From assembly GCF_010015445.1 (NCBI RefSeq), contig NC_053134.1, forward strand, positions 12,123,580 through 12,187,579: a DNA stretch of 64,000 bases. The letters run 5' to 3'. The translations under genes were made by a program, and so were the position numbers. This DNA is from Perca fluviatilis (taxonomy: Eukaryota; Chordata; Actinopteri; Perciformes; Percidae). A model generated the notes under the pieces. That model saw only the letters and a list, made by a program, of their open reading frames with translations, did no database searches and was not told where the DNA came from. Position 1 is the stretch's first letter; every line of letters begins with the position of its first letter. Positions 1 to 12,435 of the stretch are shown in pieces.

Positions 1-1105
1 GACACTGATATAAAGTGAGGTAGTGACAGAAAAAGACTTGAGGACTCAATGTCCCAAAATGGCATTTTAACGGCTGGCTTCTTTTTCTTTAGATGCTGGA
101 CACCTGCATTGGAGTACAGAAATAATTGAGCCTCTGTGCTGTGCTTCTTTTATAATTGTGATTTGTTGTTTTTTAACATTGTTTTGTGCACAAGGGAAAA
201 ACAACTCACTCATGTAGAAGCCAACACGACAGACACGACAGTACTGGTCTTGCTGATGAAAAACTTGATTTGAAATAATTTCTCTCTTTTAAAAATTGTT
301 ATTTAAGAGTGATAAATGTGACTGTGCCATATATTGTCGATACCGCAACAAAAAGGCGACTCTGCATGGAAAGTGCATGGAGTGTACCGCAATCCTTGAA
401 AATACTACTCAGACTACAAAGTACAGAACATGTCGATAGTTTAGTGCTTTATGCTTTTATTTTACTCTGAAAACGGAATAAGGTCCAGTGCCTTTTGAGA
501 TGTATTAAGGCAAGAAGGATCATTCAAACGAGGGATATTTGTAACGCTGACGATGCTCTTAAATGTGTTTTTGATTTTCTTGGATCTGCGGATCAATCGA
601 TATGTGATAGTGACCCCTGATATTGTGTACAATTAAATCAAAGGGAGCTACATACTGCTGGACAGAGTGAAACAGAATCCAGTAATTTGCAGTCCAAATG
701 CACATGTGGCATTCCGAGACACGTACCCGATGAACACTTTAGATTCTTTTTACTTATTGTGATGTTTGTTATTTGCACCTTGTTTATTTTTTCTCTCCTG
801 CCCAGTATTGTGAATGAGTGAGATGTTACAACGTATGAATTTTAAGTAAGCATGATGATTTTTAAATGTGTATGTGCTTTTGGTACACAGATTTTCTTAT
901 CTATTTCCATTACATTCTGATTCGTGCTCTCATTCCATCCTATCCAAATTATGAAATAAGATGACCTTTCTTATCAAAAGGGAGATGAATCTGTCATGTA
1001 AATATTGGTCTGTTTGTGTTATGACCAATTAGTTTGTAGTTCTCTAAGCGTTCTTTAAAAATATACTTTTTTCTGTTCCAAATAAACTGCAGTTGTTGCC
1101 AACAG
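1..1105 (+). other. Candidate 3' UTR end with polyadenylation signal
   Basis: No coding frame is visible. The stretch is AT-rich, and AATAAA at 1081-1086 is followed about 12 bases later by a GT-containing run. This is consistent with the last part of a 3' UTR read left to right from a gene beginning before the window. No splice site or stop codon ties it to a gene, so it could equally be intergenic DNA with a chance hexamer. Confidence 0.3.
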
Positions 1106-1327
1106 AAAACAACTGAATCTTCGACGCTGCGCTCTTCCTGCTACACAGCGTACATTTGCATATCGTTTGCAACTTGTGAGTCAATATTCAAAACTTTTTA
1201 CACTACAATCACAGGTTTCATATCGAGTGGTTGAACACAACAAGATGTGCTCTACAGTTGCATAATCATGTTTGTTTTTGTTTTTTTTATCCCATATTGT
1301 CAGTATCAAATTTCAGAAAATGTATCG
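1106..1327. other. No recognisable feature
   Basis: AT-rich sequence with no ORF, repeat or motif that I can support. Confidence 0.5.
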
Positions 1328-1842
1328 GAATAGTTTGACATTTTCGAAAATACACTTATTTGCTTTCAGTTAGACGAGAAGATTGATACCACTCTCATGT
1401 CCGTTAAAATGTGAAGCTAGCAGCTTAGCAGAAAAAAAACTGGAAAAGTTCACTAATGATCACGTCATGTCTCTTGTGTTAAATCTGTGAGTTTTACCTG
1501 GAATTTACAATTAAAGCAAGATGACAGCAGACATTTACTAACCAAACATTTTTTCATGTAGGCTCCAACAACAGAAATCAGCACGTTTTATTTGTTGATT
1601 CACTGATTATATTTTGGGCGGAGAATCTGCCTACAGTCACACTACCGATCTCATAGCCTCACTGGGAGCCTCGATCAATCCTTACCGATACCGTGAATAA
1701 GTTCAGAACCTATAAAGACAGAGCTAGCTGTCTTCCTCTGTTTCCTGTCATTAAGCTAAGCTAACTGGCTGCTTGCTGTTCCTTCATATTTAACATACAG
1801 ATATGAAACTCGTAATGTCAAACTATTTCTTTGAAGCTGACA
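1328..1842. repeat. Interspersed repeat family B, inverted ends AATAGTTTGACATT
   Basis: The left end carries GGAATAGTTTGACATT (about 1329) and the right end carries its complement AATGTCAAACTATTTC (about 1816), giving short terminal inverted repeats. The interior includes phrases typical of a common fish repeat: GATTGATACCACTCTCATGTC on the left, and AAGCTAAGCTAACTGGCTG on the right. The structure suggests a non-autonomous DNA transposon, but superfamily and target duplication are not clear. Another copy of this family is the target of the LINE insertion at 36-39 kb. Confidence 0.6.
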
Positions 1843-2671
1843 GCTTTAACATGAAGTCTGTAAAAACTAAAAGTGGAAGAGGAGAGAACGAAATAGAGTA
1901 TGGCACGTACACAATGGCAGTATTGTAGCCTAGTTGTAACTGAGAGTGGGTCTAGGGAAGGTTCATTCACAGCTCATTTCCAAAGGGGCGTCACCAACGG
2001 ATGCCGCTCAAATGCCCCTGGGTGCAATTGGATAGTCCTTCAACCAATCAGACCAACGATCCGGGTGACTTAGCAGCGACAGCGGCATCAACGGGTTGCT
2101 GCGCTTCGGTGGCCGACTTGTTGAATATAAAACTTGTTTAATATGAAACCTGCCACTGTGTTTTTGCCAAACATTTATTTCTGTAGCCTTCTTTCATGAT
2201 GATAATATCGTCTGCTGTTTGGTGGAAAAACACAGCAGAGAGTCTCAGATGTAGAGTTGTAATCGTTGGGAGCCAAGTTTTTCTGTCATGTCTTCACCTC
2301 CAGATTGTGAGGCCATGCTGTGTCACTAATGACAACCTTTATATAAAGTGGGTCAAATAGTAACTGCAAATACTTTTTGGCATTTGTTTTAATCTGATGA
2401 AACTACTGAATGTTTAGGGATAGAAAAAAAAAACAAGTTAAAGCTGCTATGTGAAGGATGTTATGCGATTATATCGTTAAAATAATTTTTTGTCTGTAAA
2501 GAATGAGAAAACCCGGGTGAATATTTGTGCAGTCCATGTGTCGCTTTCAGCCCATTCAGTCTACCTGGGTCGACTCAGTAGAGGGAGGGGAAGGGGGACA
2601 ACGGTGTCTTGGAGGTGACAAAATCCAAATTATTTAATCCAACACATAGTGGCTTTAAAAAAAACTTTAAT
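1843..2671. repeat. Mostly unannotated; old repeat fragment near 1985-2120
   Basis: About 1985-2120 is more GC-rich and contains a motif (GGGTGCAATTGGATAGTCC, then CAACCAATCAGACCAACGAT) that I recall from dispersed fish repeats. It contains no complete ORF. The rest of the interval is AT-rich, with nothing recognised. Confidence 0.35.
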
Positions 2672-2673
2672 TA

Positions 2674-3699
2674 CAGTTTTTTTCGATTGCTAAACGACAG
2701 TGGGCACAACTGGAGTCACATGTGCAAAACTCAAACTACAGTCTGCACTACCTACAGTCACCTGAGCTAAACAGTTCACATCACCTGCAAAACTCATTCA
2801 AAGCAACACAACTCTTAACACACGTCTCAAACAGTATGCACAGGCCTCACTGAGATAACACACACTGTCACTCAGAACACACTGAGGGTAAAAACACTAG
2901 CCTCAAACACCAATACAGAAATTACAAACGTTCTCATCTTTACAGTTTGAACAATTTGAGTGACTTAACACTTACTCAACAGTATTAGTAAAAAATAAAT
3001 TGTTAGCAACAATTCTTCAAAGTAAATAATGTTGTGCAGCTGGTTCTCTTCATCTCATTGGATGTCTGCATCATCTCTAAATACAAATGAATGTGGTGTT
3101 TCTATTGCTTTCACCTCCATTACTTTCTGAAAAACAGTAATAATGCAGTTTTACTATTGTAAAGATATTGTGTTTTTCACTTTTTTTTATAGCTGTGTAC
3201 ATAACCTCAGACATCTTACCTGGACATATTGGTATCTTTGCTCTTTTACCCGTTTCTCTCAAACAGTACAGTGTATGATTGTTTCATTCTTATTTGGTTT
3301 TTGTATACAAAAAAAGACTTTCTGAGCTTTCTCTGTATAAATACCATATATGTTCACTAACTAGTCTAAAACAAGACACCTGCTAAGGCTTTCAGCTAAA
3401 GTTGCAATCAGCAGTGTTTGATAGGCACCAGACTGAAATCTATTCTGTTTTGAATGTGTGGTTTACAGTGTTGACAGCAGTGTGTTAGCATTTGAACAAA
3501 GTGCTGTAAATCTACAGTGTTTTGCACGTTGTGGTTAAAGTCATGGGATAAGTGTGTAGAGTTTTGAAAACTGTGTTCAAGCAATGAAAAATGAACTAGA
3601 GTTTGGTCCACATGAACTGCTGCTGTGCAGACTGTAGTTAGAGTTTTGCACATGTGACTCCAGTTGTGCCCACTGTCGTTTAGCAATCGAAAAAAACTG
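2674..3699. mobile_element. Mariner/IS630-like non-autonomous element with long perfect inverted ends
   Basis: Both ends start CAGTTTTTTTCGATTGC and are inverted repeats of each other: 59 bases match perfectly and about 75 match with one mismatch. The element is flanked by TA on each side (2672-2673 and 3700-3701), the target duplication expected of the Tc1/mariner group. Total length is 1026 bp. The interior has only short frames (for example 3077-3262 minus) with no DDE-type motifs I can see, so the copy is non-coding. Multiple short GCAAAACTC-like direct repeats lie just inside both ends. Confidence 0.8.
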
Positions 3700-3701
3700 T
3701 A

Positions 3702-4888
<1,187 letters not shown>

Positions 4889-5035
4889 TTTAATTGTGTG
4901 CAATAAGTCCTGCATTAAAAAGGGACAGTTCAACCTTTAGGGAATGGTAATATATTTTCTTTGATTAGACAGTCTGTATGCAGTTTGACAGTGTGGTGAA
5001 AGGTGAGATTAACTATGTGATGTCTAGACATGCCA

Positions 5036-5267
5036 TAAATCCAAACTGAAATATAGACTCAAATATGCCAGTGAGTATTGGATGGATTGTACGAAAATTT
5101 GTATAGACATTAATGTTCCCCAGTGGATGAATCCTTATGAATTTGGTGATTCTCTAGGGCCACCAGCAGGTTGACCATTTTATTATTTAGTATTTCCACA
5201 ACTATTTAAGGACATTTCATACAGACATTCATGTTCCTGTATGTATGTATGTATGTATGTATGTATG

Positions 5268-5363
<96 letters not shown>

Positions 5364-5420
5364 TAGTGTGTTAGCATTGTCAGCATTTCTGACATGTGAT
5401 ATTGTTTATATGACCATGAG
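5036..5420 (+). repeat. Interspersed repeat family A copy, interrupted by a microsatellite
   Basis: Contains phrases of a very common percomorph repeat in their usual order: TATTGGATGGATTG, then ACATTCATGTTCC, TTGGTGATTCTCTAGGGCCACCAGCAGG, and after the microsatellite GTTAGCATTGTCAGCA. It is degenerate and truncated. The class of this family (SINE, LINE tail or DNA element) is not settled here. Confidence 0.65.
5238..5353. repeat. Compound microsatellite (GTAT)n then (AT)n
   Basis: About nine GTAT units (5238-5272) pass directly into about 40 AT units (5273-5353). The sharp switch between motifs suggests that the AT tract arose from the end of the tetranucleotide tract. Confidence 0.95.
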
Positions 5421-5870
5421 GTAAAAGACCTGTAGAACTGTAGCAAAAAGACATATGTATTTACACATACTTTTTAAACTCTAATAAAACTGTCAAAATA
5501 GGAGCTTCATGCCTTTTTTTCCAACAACAGCTATGTTATTTCTCACTTATTTTTAAATGCTCTGCAAGAAGCGTGGCAGTCTGAGAGCAGACATGCCTCA
5601 CTTGCCAAGTCTATGTCTTATGTCTATTTCTGGCCTACCCATAGAAAGTAGCAAATGTTAAAACTTGAGTGGGATTAAGAATCTCTCTGCCTCCCTCACA
5701 TGAACGTCGTCTCTGCACTATTAAAGCTTATAATAGCAACTCTGGACATGGATGAGTGTTATTGCCTTTTCACAGTAAACAGTTCAGCCCAAGAATCTAC
5801 TAATTCACATCACATGAAGCTGAATATAAAGTTGTGTGTGTAGTGTGATGCTTACATTTTATAAGCTAGA
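5421..5870. other. No recognisable feature
   Basis: AT-rich; no ORF, repeat or motif supported. Confidence 0.45.
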
Positions 5871-5871
5871 A

Positions 5872-6222
5872 CAGTGGTTCCCAACCTGGGGTCTGGGCAC
5901 CCCCAGGGGGGGCGGCAAAGATCACAGGGGGGGCACAAGTCTTTATCTGGTTTGAGGTTGAGGTAAACAAATATATTTTCACATGTTAAACAAATTATGA
6001 TAATACACTAGAATATATAATGTATACAAAAGTCTGTATGAAAACTATAATATAGAATATAGTACAATATATAGATACAAACTCCTCTGTATCAAAAAAG
6101 AAAGTAAGGCTCTATCTCGAGAGCTACCTCAACTTTGGTTTCTGGGGGGGTGGGCGGGGTTGGGGGGGGCTCAGCTTTTCTTAGACATGAGTAGGGGGGG
6201 CCCCAAGGAAAAAAGGTTGGTT
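5872..6222 (+). mobile_element. Degenerate hAT-like non-autonomous element
   Basis: Starts CAGTGGTTCCCAACCTGGGG, a terminus I recognise from hAT-type fish MITEs, and contains several runs of G (5907-5913, 5925-5931, 6143-6149, 6195-6201). The right end near GGCCCCAAGGAAAAAAGG looks like a decayed complement. No intact 8-bp target duplication is seen. Confidence 0.55.
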
Positions 6223-6756
6223 CAGTTACACTGAAATGTCTCAACATTGTCAATCCCTTGGTAAATTCTTGTCTCAGATGTGGTATAGCAAATATAACTC
6301 CAGTCTAGGGAAGACTCATAATTTATGTGGGACTGGACAGTGAATCAACTGTAAATACTATTTTGGATGGCCAGATCACCTCCTTTAAGTCTATGATGAA
6401 AGACTGTCTGGTTATGTCTTTATTTACTTATCACGTCATCACTGGTTCTCTTATATGGTGATTCTGCTTGTCTTTAGATCCATCTGGCATCCTAATAAGC
6501 TGCAGGATTAATTTAGGCTTTTATAAGCAAGTACACAGGAGGCATGCACTCAACACATAATAGAATTCAAGCTTTGCCAATCTTTAGCCCTGCCAGTGAT
6601 TCCAGCAGATAGTTCAGTGTCTATGTATTGAATGTTGTTACCTTTTTACTGATAGATTTTTGTATTTTTAGCACCAATGTCAAAACGTAATTCTGATTAA
6701 TGTTTTGAATTGTCTTATAAATATAATAGAGTAAAATTTGCAAGTTTTCTACAGAC
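6223..6756. other. No recognisable feature
   Basis: No ORF above background. Nothing recognised on either strand. Confidence 0.4.
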
Positions 6757-7130
6757 ACGCCAGTGGCTCTGTAAGGCTGTACTTTGCGCTCAATGCTAAC
6801 AGTAGCATGGCAACAGGCCCACAGGGACAATGATAACATGTTGATGTTTAGCTGGTATAATGTTCACCATGTTTATTATCTTAGTTCAGTGTGTTAGCAT
6901 ACAGTACATGCTGATGTTAAATGCCATTAGTTTTGCAGGTATTTGGTACTAAACTATTGTAACAAAGTTTGATTTGATAATGGCGCTAAAGGAAAAGTGG
7001 GGTCCATGAATATCTGAACCAAATTTCACGGCAATCCATCCAATGGTTGGTGAGATTTTTGACTCTGGATCGGCTGGCATTGCCATCCCTAGAGTCACAT
7101 CACTGGCATGGCCAAAAATCATACTTTAAG
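6757..7130 (-). repeat. Interspersed repeat family A copy (reverse)
   Basis: On the minus strand this reads as family A. The + strand shows AAGGCTGTACTTTG, AATGCTAACAGTAGCATGG, TGTTAGCATACAGTACATGC, TTTTGCAGGTATTTGGTAC and ACGGCAATCCATCCAATGGTTG in the expected reverse order. The copy is diverged and not flanked by an obvious target duplication. Confidence 0.65.
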
Positions 7131-7417
7131 TTAATTAAAAGATAGAATAAAAAAAGATCCATGAAATGCACTCAAAAGTGCACTAATCAAGTAAATGCTA
7201 TGTGATACTTTCCATCATCACCAAGTCAGTACATTATGTAGCCTAATATGGACTTGGCCTTTTAGTGCCCCGGTCAAATGTGCAGCGGCGCTATTAAGTA
7301 TCAGCAGCTCAGCACAGGTTGAAGGACGTCTCTGGAATTGATCAATAGTGTAATTCCACTTTATGGTGGCTACTCATATGGTGCTGGATGATATTGTGTT
7401 GCAGGCACACAGACACA
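7131..7417. other. No recognisable feature
   Basis: Short spacer between repeat copies; nothing supported. Confidence 0.4.
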
Positions 7418-7419
7418 TA

Positions 7420-8590
7420 CAGCGGGGAAAATAAGTATTGAACAAGTCAACATTTTCTCAGTAAAGATATTTCTGATGGGGCTGTCGGCATGAAATGTTT
7501 ACCAGATGTCAGTAACAACCCAAGTAATCCACACATATAAAGATATCAAAACAAATAAGTCCATAAATTTGTTGTCCATAAAGTTGTGTGTAATAAAGTG
7601 AAATGACACAGGGAAAAAATATTGAACACACTAGCTGACATTTATTTAATACTTATTAGAAAAGCCTTTGACAGCTTCAAGATACCTCCTCTATGAAGAA
7701 ACTAGTCTAAACTTCACTGTTGGTATGGTGTTTTTAGGGTGATGTGCAGTGCCATTTCTCCTCCAAACATGGTGTATGCTATGACAGCCAAAGAGTTCAA
7801 TTTTGGTCTCATCTGACCAGATTATATTCTCCCAGTATGTCATTGGTTTGTCCAGATGTTATGCAGCAAACTTTAAGCGATCTTCCATATGCCTTTTCTT
7901 GAGCAGTGGTGTCTTGCGTGGTGTGCAAGAGGTCATGGCGGTTGAGTGCGTTACTAATTGTTTTCTTTGAAACAACTGCCCGCTTCTTCCAGGTCTTTCT
8001 GAAGATCTCCGCGAGTGGTCCTTGGTTCTTCAACAACTCTTCTAAGTATTATATGGACTCCTCTGTCAGAAATCTTGCGAGGAGCACCTGGTTGTGGCCG
8101 GTTAATGGTGAAATTATGTTCTTTCAATTTCCGGATAATGGCCCCAACAGCGCTCACTGGAACTTTCAGAAGTTTAGATATTCGTCTGTAACCAATGCCA
8201 TACGTATGTTTTTCTACAATAAGCTTGCGAAGGTCTTGGGACAGCTCTTTGCTTTTACCCATCATTAAATGCTTCTTGAGTGACACCTTGGTAATGAGAA
8301 AATTTTTTATAGGCCATTAATTAGGACTAATCCAGCTGATATTAATTTGCACTAACAGGGGGCAGGATTGCTTCCTAAATAGACAGATTTCAGCTGGTTA
8401 ATTGGCTTCCCATGCATTTTTACACCCCTTTTTCTTCATGTGTTCAATATTTATTCCCATTATCATTCCACTTTATTACATATAACTTTTTGTCATGGAC
8501 ATACATGTTTTGATTTCTTGGGTTGTTACTGACATCTGGTGAAAATTTCATTCCAATAGCTGACGCGGTCAATACTTATTTTCCCCGCTG
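7420..8590 (-). mobile_element. Tc1-like transposon, internally deleted, with long IR/DR ends
   Basis: The ends start CAGCGGGGAAAATAAGTATT and are inverted, flanked by TA at 7418-7419 and 8591-8592. The inverted repeats extend about 200 bp. Each carries an inner copy of the outer motif (7611-7632 and 8438-8458, core ATATTGAACACA or its complement), so the element has the IR/DR layout known from Tc1-type elements such as Sleeping Beauty. Total length is 1171 bp, shorter than the roughly 1.6 kb of complete relatives. The transposase relic on the minus strand has lost its second half. Confidence 0.93.
7700..8265 (-). pseudogene. Tc1-like transposase relic
   Basis: Read on the minus strand from ATG at 8265. 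The first part (MMGKSKELSQDLRKLI, TYGIGYRRISKLLKVPVS, NRPQPGAPRKISDRGV, EEPRTTRGDLQKDLEEAG) is the paired-like helix-turn-helix DNA-binding region of Tc1 transposases. Near 7960-7990 the frame shifts to VVSKKTISNALNRH, and a third segment carries WSDETKIELFGC, which holds the first catalytic aspartate, then HHVWRRNGTAHHPKNT. The regions carrying the second aspartate and the glutamate are absent, because an internal deletion joins this point to the left inverted repeat. The gene cannot make an active enzyme. The family assignment is secure; exact break positions are approximate. Confidence 0.88.
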
Positions 8591-8592
8591 TA

Positions 8593-9000
8593 TACTCAAT
8601 TCCTGCATCCAACTGCCCACACAGAGATTTGACCATTAAAACAATGGGGTTTGGAAGTGAGCCCATGGATTTCCCCTAAATTCCACTTCTCCACTTCCTT
8701 CTAATCCACTCCAAACCAAAAACCAGACAAAATCCCACCATCCCCTGCTGTACTGGTATGAGCGGTGTGTCTCTAACATGTTTTACTTTAACTAACAGAG
8801 GTTTTCAATAAGTGTTGAGTGTGGTACATGTGACATGTTCTGTGACATAATTGGCAGATACATGACCAGGAAAAGGTCAATATCTTAGCAGTCTGATGTT
8901 TCTGGTTGATGCTATTGTTAGGATTTTAATCTGGGTCTTTCAGAAAATGGACAGGGTCAGACTGATGTGACATGAGGGGGGAGTGGTTGTGTTCTGATAA
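8593..9000. other. No recognisable feature
   Basis: Unique-looking sequence; nothing supported. Confidence 0.4.
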
Positions 9001-9027
9001 ACCTCGAGTCACAGGTGCGTGCGATGA

Positions 9028-9240
9028 ATGCTGTCTTGGATAAGGTTGCTTCCAGCTAGAGGTGAGTCGAAAAGCCTCAAGCGAAAGGCAGATGTCGCTA
9101 AACGAAGAAGACTATATGGAAGACAAAGGACCGAAAGACTTTCTTGTTTCCCCCACTACAAACTTTTAAAATCTGAACTGCTACAACAAAGGAGGATCGG
9201 GGCTAGCCTGGCAAGGACGCCGACGGAACGGAGCCAATAA
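9028..9240 (+). pseudogene. Short basic ORF, possible transposon-derived exon relic
   Basis: An open frame of about 70 codons contains a strongly basic run, KSLKRKADVAKRRRLYGRQR (residues about 15-34), unusual for random sequence here. It resembles, from memory, the start of a repeat-borne fish ORF whose later part reads like the segment seen at 57246-57340. The local base composition is richer in CG than the surroundings, and GAGGTGAGT at 9299-9307 resembles a splice donor. No domain can be named. It could also be chance or an untranslated first exon. Confidence 0.3.
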
Positions 9241-10658
9241 AGCACCAGAGGGGTTCTCGATGCAGTCGTCGTCTTCCGAACGCAAACTATCAGAGTCTGA
9301 GGTGAGTCAGTAACACCACGCAAACCCCTCCAGAAGTAGGAAAAGCGTTGCATTTACCCAGGCTGGTTAGTCTCACACTCACGTTGAACCCAACATGTTG
9401 AGAAAAGGAGGCAGAGGGATTTTTTTTGTTACCGGCTATATAAATCAAACAAGTAGTCATCCAAGTTCATAAATATACAGTAGATGCACTACTTGTAGAG
9501 ACAATAAAATCTGCGAGTCGGGCAGTAAGATGCTCCGCTTCTGAGAAGCTCCCGGTGTGGTATGGCGCGTTGTGGAGGACGGAACAAAACCGTAACGCAG
9601 CCAGAACGCAGCAAAGATGTGCCCAGTGGAAAATCGAGGTAAGGTAGATCCTTGAGCCTGCCAGCAAACAAGCATCTACACCACGTTTTATTAGATTCCT
9701 ACTGAAGTGTCCATGTCTAAGATACATTTGACAATATCATAGCAATAAAGCTGATGGCTACAGCTCATTGTTCAAACCAGTGTGACAAATGCTGCTGCAA
9801 AGTGACATCATATACCAATGGATCAACACATTTTGTATATCCATGATATGACACGAATGCATGAATGAATAAAAATGTGCCTTATTTTGTTCCTTTCTCT
9901 GTTGTACAGTCAGTAGCACAAGGAGTAATGGAAGGAATCAAATAAATGGTTGCTTTTTAATGACTATTCTGTCATTCCATATTTCATGCTCCTTCATCTA
10001 TATTTAATTTTCTCTGTTGATAAGCGGCAGTACTCTCGCCCCCTTCACATGCAGGCACATGTACCCTCACACACATGCACAGTGGCCATGCCTGAGCTCT
10101 CTGGCATCCTGTTAATGCACAGGGAAGGCAGAGGGGGAGACAAGAACCCAAGGAGAGGCCGTTGGGACATGCAAACACAAACATGTTTCCCCACCGGTGC
10201 CCAATGTCAGCTCTCATTACATCCAGCAGCAGGCCCACTGGGCCAATTAGGGTGCGGGGCTGCTCTCCTAAAAGCTATGGGATTGGCCCGTCACTAGCAA
10301 CCCCCTCCCTAGTGTTGACATTATGGAGGAATAATAAGGGAGACTTGGGGAGGTCAGGAATGTTTCAATTAATGAGTGGAGGGAGTTAAAGGCACTGAAA
10401 CGTGCTTTTAGAGCTACTCTGTTAGTTTCATCCACTCTCATATTTTTCTCATATTTTCATATTTTGAATTTTTACATTCATGCAGGCATAAAGTGGGCTG
10501 GGAGGAGAAGCAGGCTAGCCTTGTTCCAAGAGAGGGAGGGTGAGAGGCCTTTTAAAGAGCTTTCTGTTTTTTATTCAAATCTTTTTATGGGCTGCGTACT
10601 GTGAATATGAGAGTGTGAAAAGAAAATTTAATATGATTTGTTTTACAAATACTGACAA

Positions 10659-10662
<4 letters not shown>
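9241..10662. other. Unassigned region, partly GC-rich
   Basis: 9500-9680 has several CG dinucleotides and AATCGAGGTAAG, a splice-donor-like word, but no extended exon. 10030-10400 has frames on both strands with no recognisable protein. Nothing is called as a gene. Confidence 0.35.
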
Positions 10663-10694
<32 letters not shown>

Positions 10695-10709
10695 CAATAC
10701 ATATATAAT

Positions 10710-10758
<49 letters not shown>

Positions 10759-10780
10759 ATTATATATGTATTGTATTGTA
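10663..10780. repeat. AT microsatellites inside a perfect hairpin
   Basis: Two TA tracts (about 10663-10690 and 10714-10754) flank and fill an inverted repeat. 10691-10713 and 10755-10777 are perfect reverse complements (23 bp arms starting AATACAATACATATATAATA), separated by a 41-bp TA tract. Such sequence can extrude as a cruciform. Confidence 0.9.
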
Positions 10781-12252
10781 TTTATTACTAGTGGGTCACA
10801 GGCTAATGCCTTTTGTGTCTTCACATGACAAATGAGGGCTTTTTTGGTAAAACAAAATGTTGATTCTGCTCTAAAAATGTGAATAGAGAGAAAGAAAAGA
10901 GCTATCATCTGTCGTTCTCGGCCATCTAGCTCTCCCCCCGTTGGCATGCCATTTTTCACTCCATCCAATCCATAATGTATCACATAGCCAACAGGGGGGG
11001 TAGCAGAAAGCCTCTGGGATGATTTCCAAAGAATGGAGGGTAATTTGAAGAAAGCTCGAGTGGTCCATTTGAATTGACTGGTAGGAGATGAGATTTAGGG
11101 GCTGCAGTACAATTTTGGCCACTTTGGAAAGGAGCTGATTAAGCAGATTGTGATTCTGGGGTAATAATTCAAACCAAGAGGGGGCTAATAAGGGAACATG
11201 TGCACCCAGCAAATACACAAATGAACCAGTTAAAGCTGATATAATCAATATTTTAATGTTAATAATGGATCAAATGTCTGTGTGTAATGTGAAAGGGATC
11301 GCTCATAGTGACAAACCCACAGATCATTATTACTAGAATCTTCAGTTCCCTGTAGCTTTATGGAGCATTTTAGCATCTAGGGCCTACACAAGCCCTACAT
11401 TCATCATGTAGATAGAAACACAACTCCAAATGAATGCTAATGTTGCTCCGTATCTGCGAGATATGTAACAAGTTAGCCATAGCAACTTAAAAGGTGATGT
11501 CATTGTTGTATTCACAGCTCGTTTTATTAAAGCTTATTTATCAGCAAGCTAACGGTCATTGTGAAATCCACACCTCATTTATTGGTGTGGTCTTTAATGG
11601 TCACTAAAGGAAACCTAATCCCATTTGGACAAAGTTAACTTCATAACCGCTCTGTGGTTTAACATGTTCATTCATGACAATGTTAATAGCTCAATACTAC
11701 ATGCGCCAAAGTGTCTAAAAAAAGTCAACCAACACTTTCTTTAGTTATTTCTTTCTATTCCTTTTTGACACTTTTTGTTGCTGGGCTCAATCCAGTGTTT
11801 AGTATAACTACGGAGGACAGTTTGTGTTTTTATTGCTACCTCAGCAAGTAAGACACAACTGGCAAAAGAGGGACATAAGTCAAACTAGGACAGAAGCAGA
11901 GTGAGGAGTTGGAGAAGACAAAGTGGCAGCTTTGAGATTGTCTCTGGACCAATCAAGTTGTCCTGCTCTTTCTGGACCAATGAAACCCCCCACCCATCTA
12001 AACCAGGACTCACTGTATCTGAGTAAACTTCCTGGCTCGGCGCCAGCTGTAGGCAGAGCCTGGACATAGGGAATGAGAATTGCTAATTCAATTGAGGTAC
12101 AGCATGACCCTCCTTAGGGCAAACAGAAGAAAAAAAAATCAATGTGGTTAAAAGCATTGGTAATTGGAAAGAAGATGACAAACTGCAGCTGCTGACATAC
12201 AAATCCAGCCATCTGTCTGAGATCTTTACTGGCAAATCAATGTGCAGCACTC
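10781..12252. other. Non-coding; 10880-11215 possibly conserved non-coding DNA
   Basis: No exon is supported. 10880-11215 has balanced composition, no simple repeats and no transposon motifs, the general look of conserved non-coding sequence. That is only an impression without an alignment. The remainder shows nothing recognisable. Confidence 0.25.
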
Positions 12253-12255
12253 TAA

Positions 12256-12435
12256 AGGGCCTTTCAGACCAAAGGCGGCAACAGCATCGCTGCGCTCTGT
12301 AACCCATTGTTTCCAATAGCTTGCGCCACGACGGCATCAAGCTGCATCAAGCAAGGCGCGGCTGCAGAGTGCTATAGATGTGCGTTGAACCCAGCGGCAT
12401 GTGCAGTTTAAGCAGTGTTTGGTCTGAAAGGCCTA
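12256..12435. mobile_element. Small MITE with GGGCCTTTCAGACCAAA ends
   Basis: A 180-bp element with inverted ends GGCCTTTCAGACCAAA and TTTGGTCTGAAAGGCC. TAA occurs on both sides (12253-12255 and 12436-12438), compatible with the 3-bp TWA target of PIF/Harbinger elements. The interior has several GC/CG-rich words. Superfamily is inferred from ends and target only. Confidence 0.72.
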
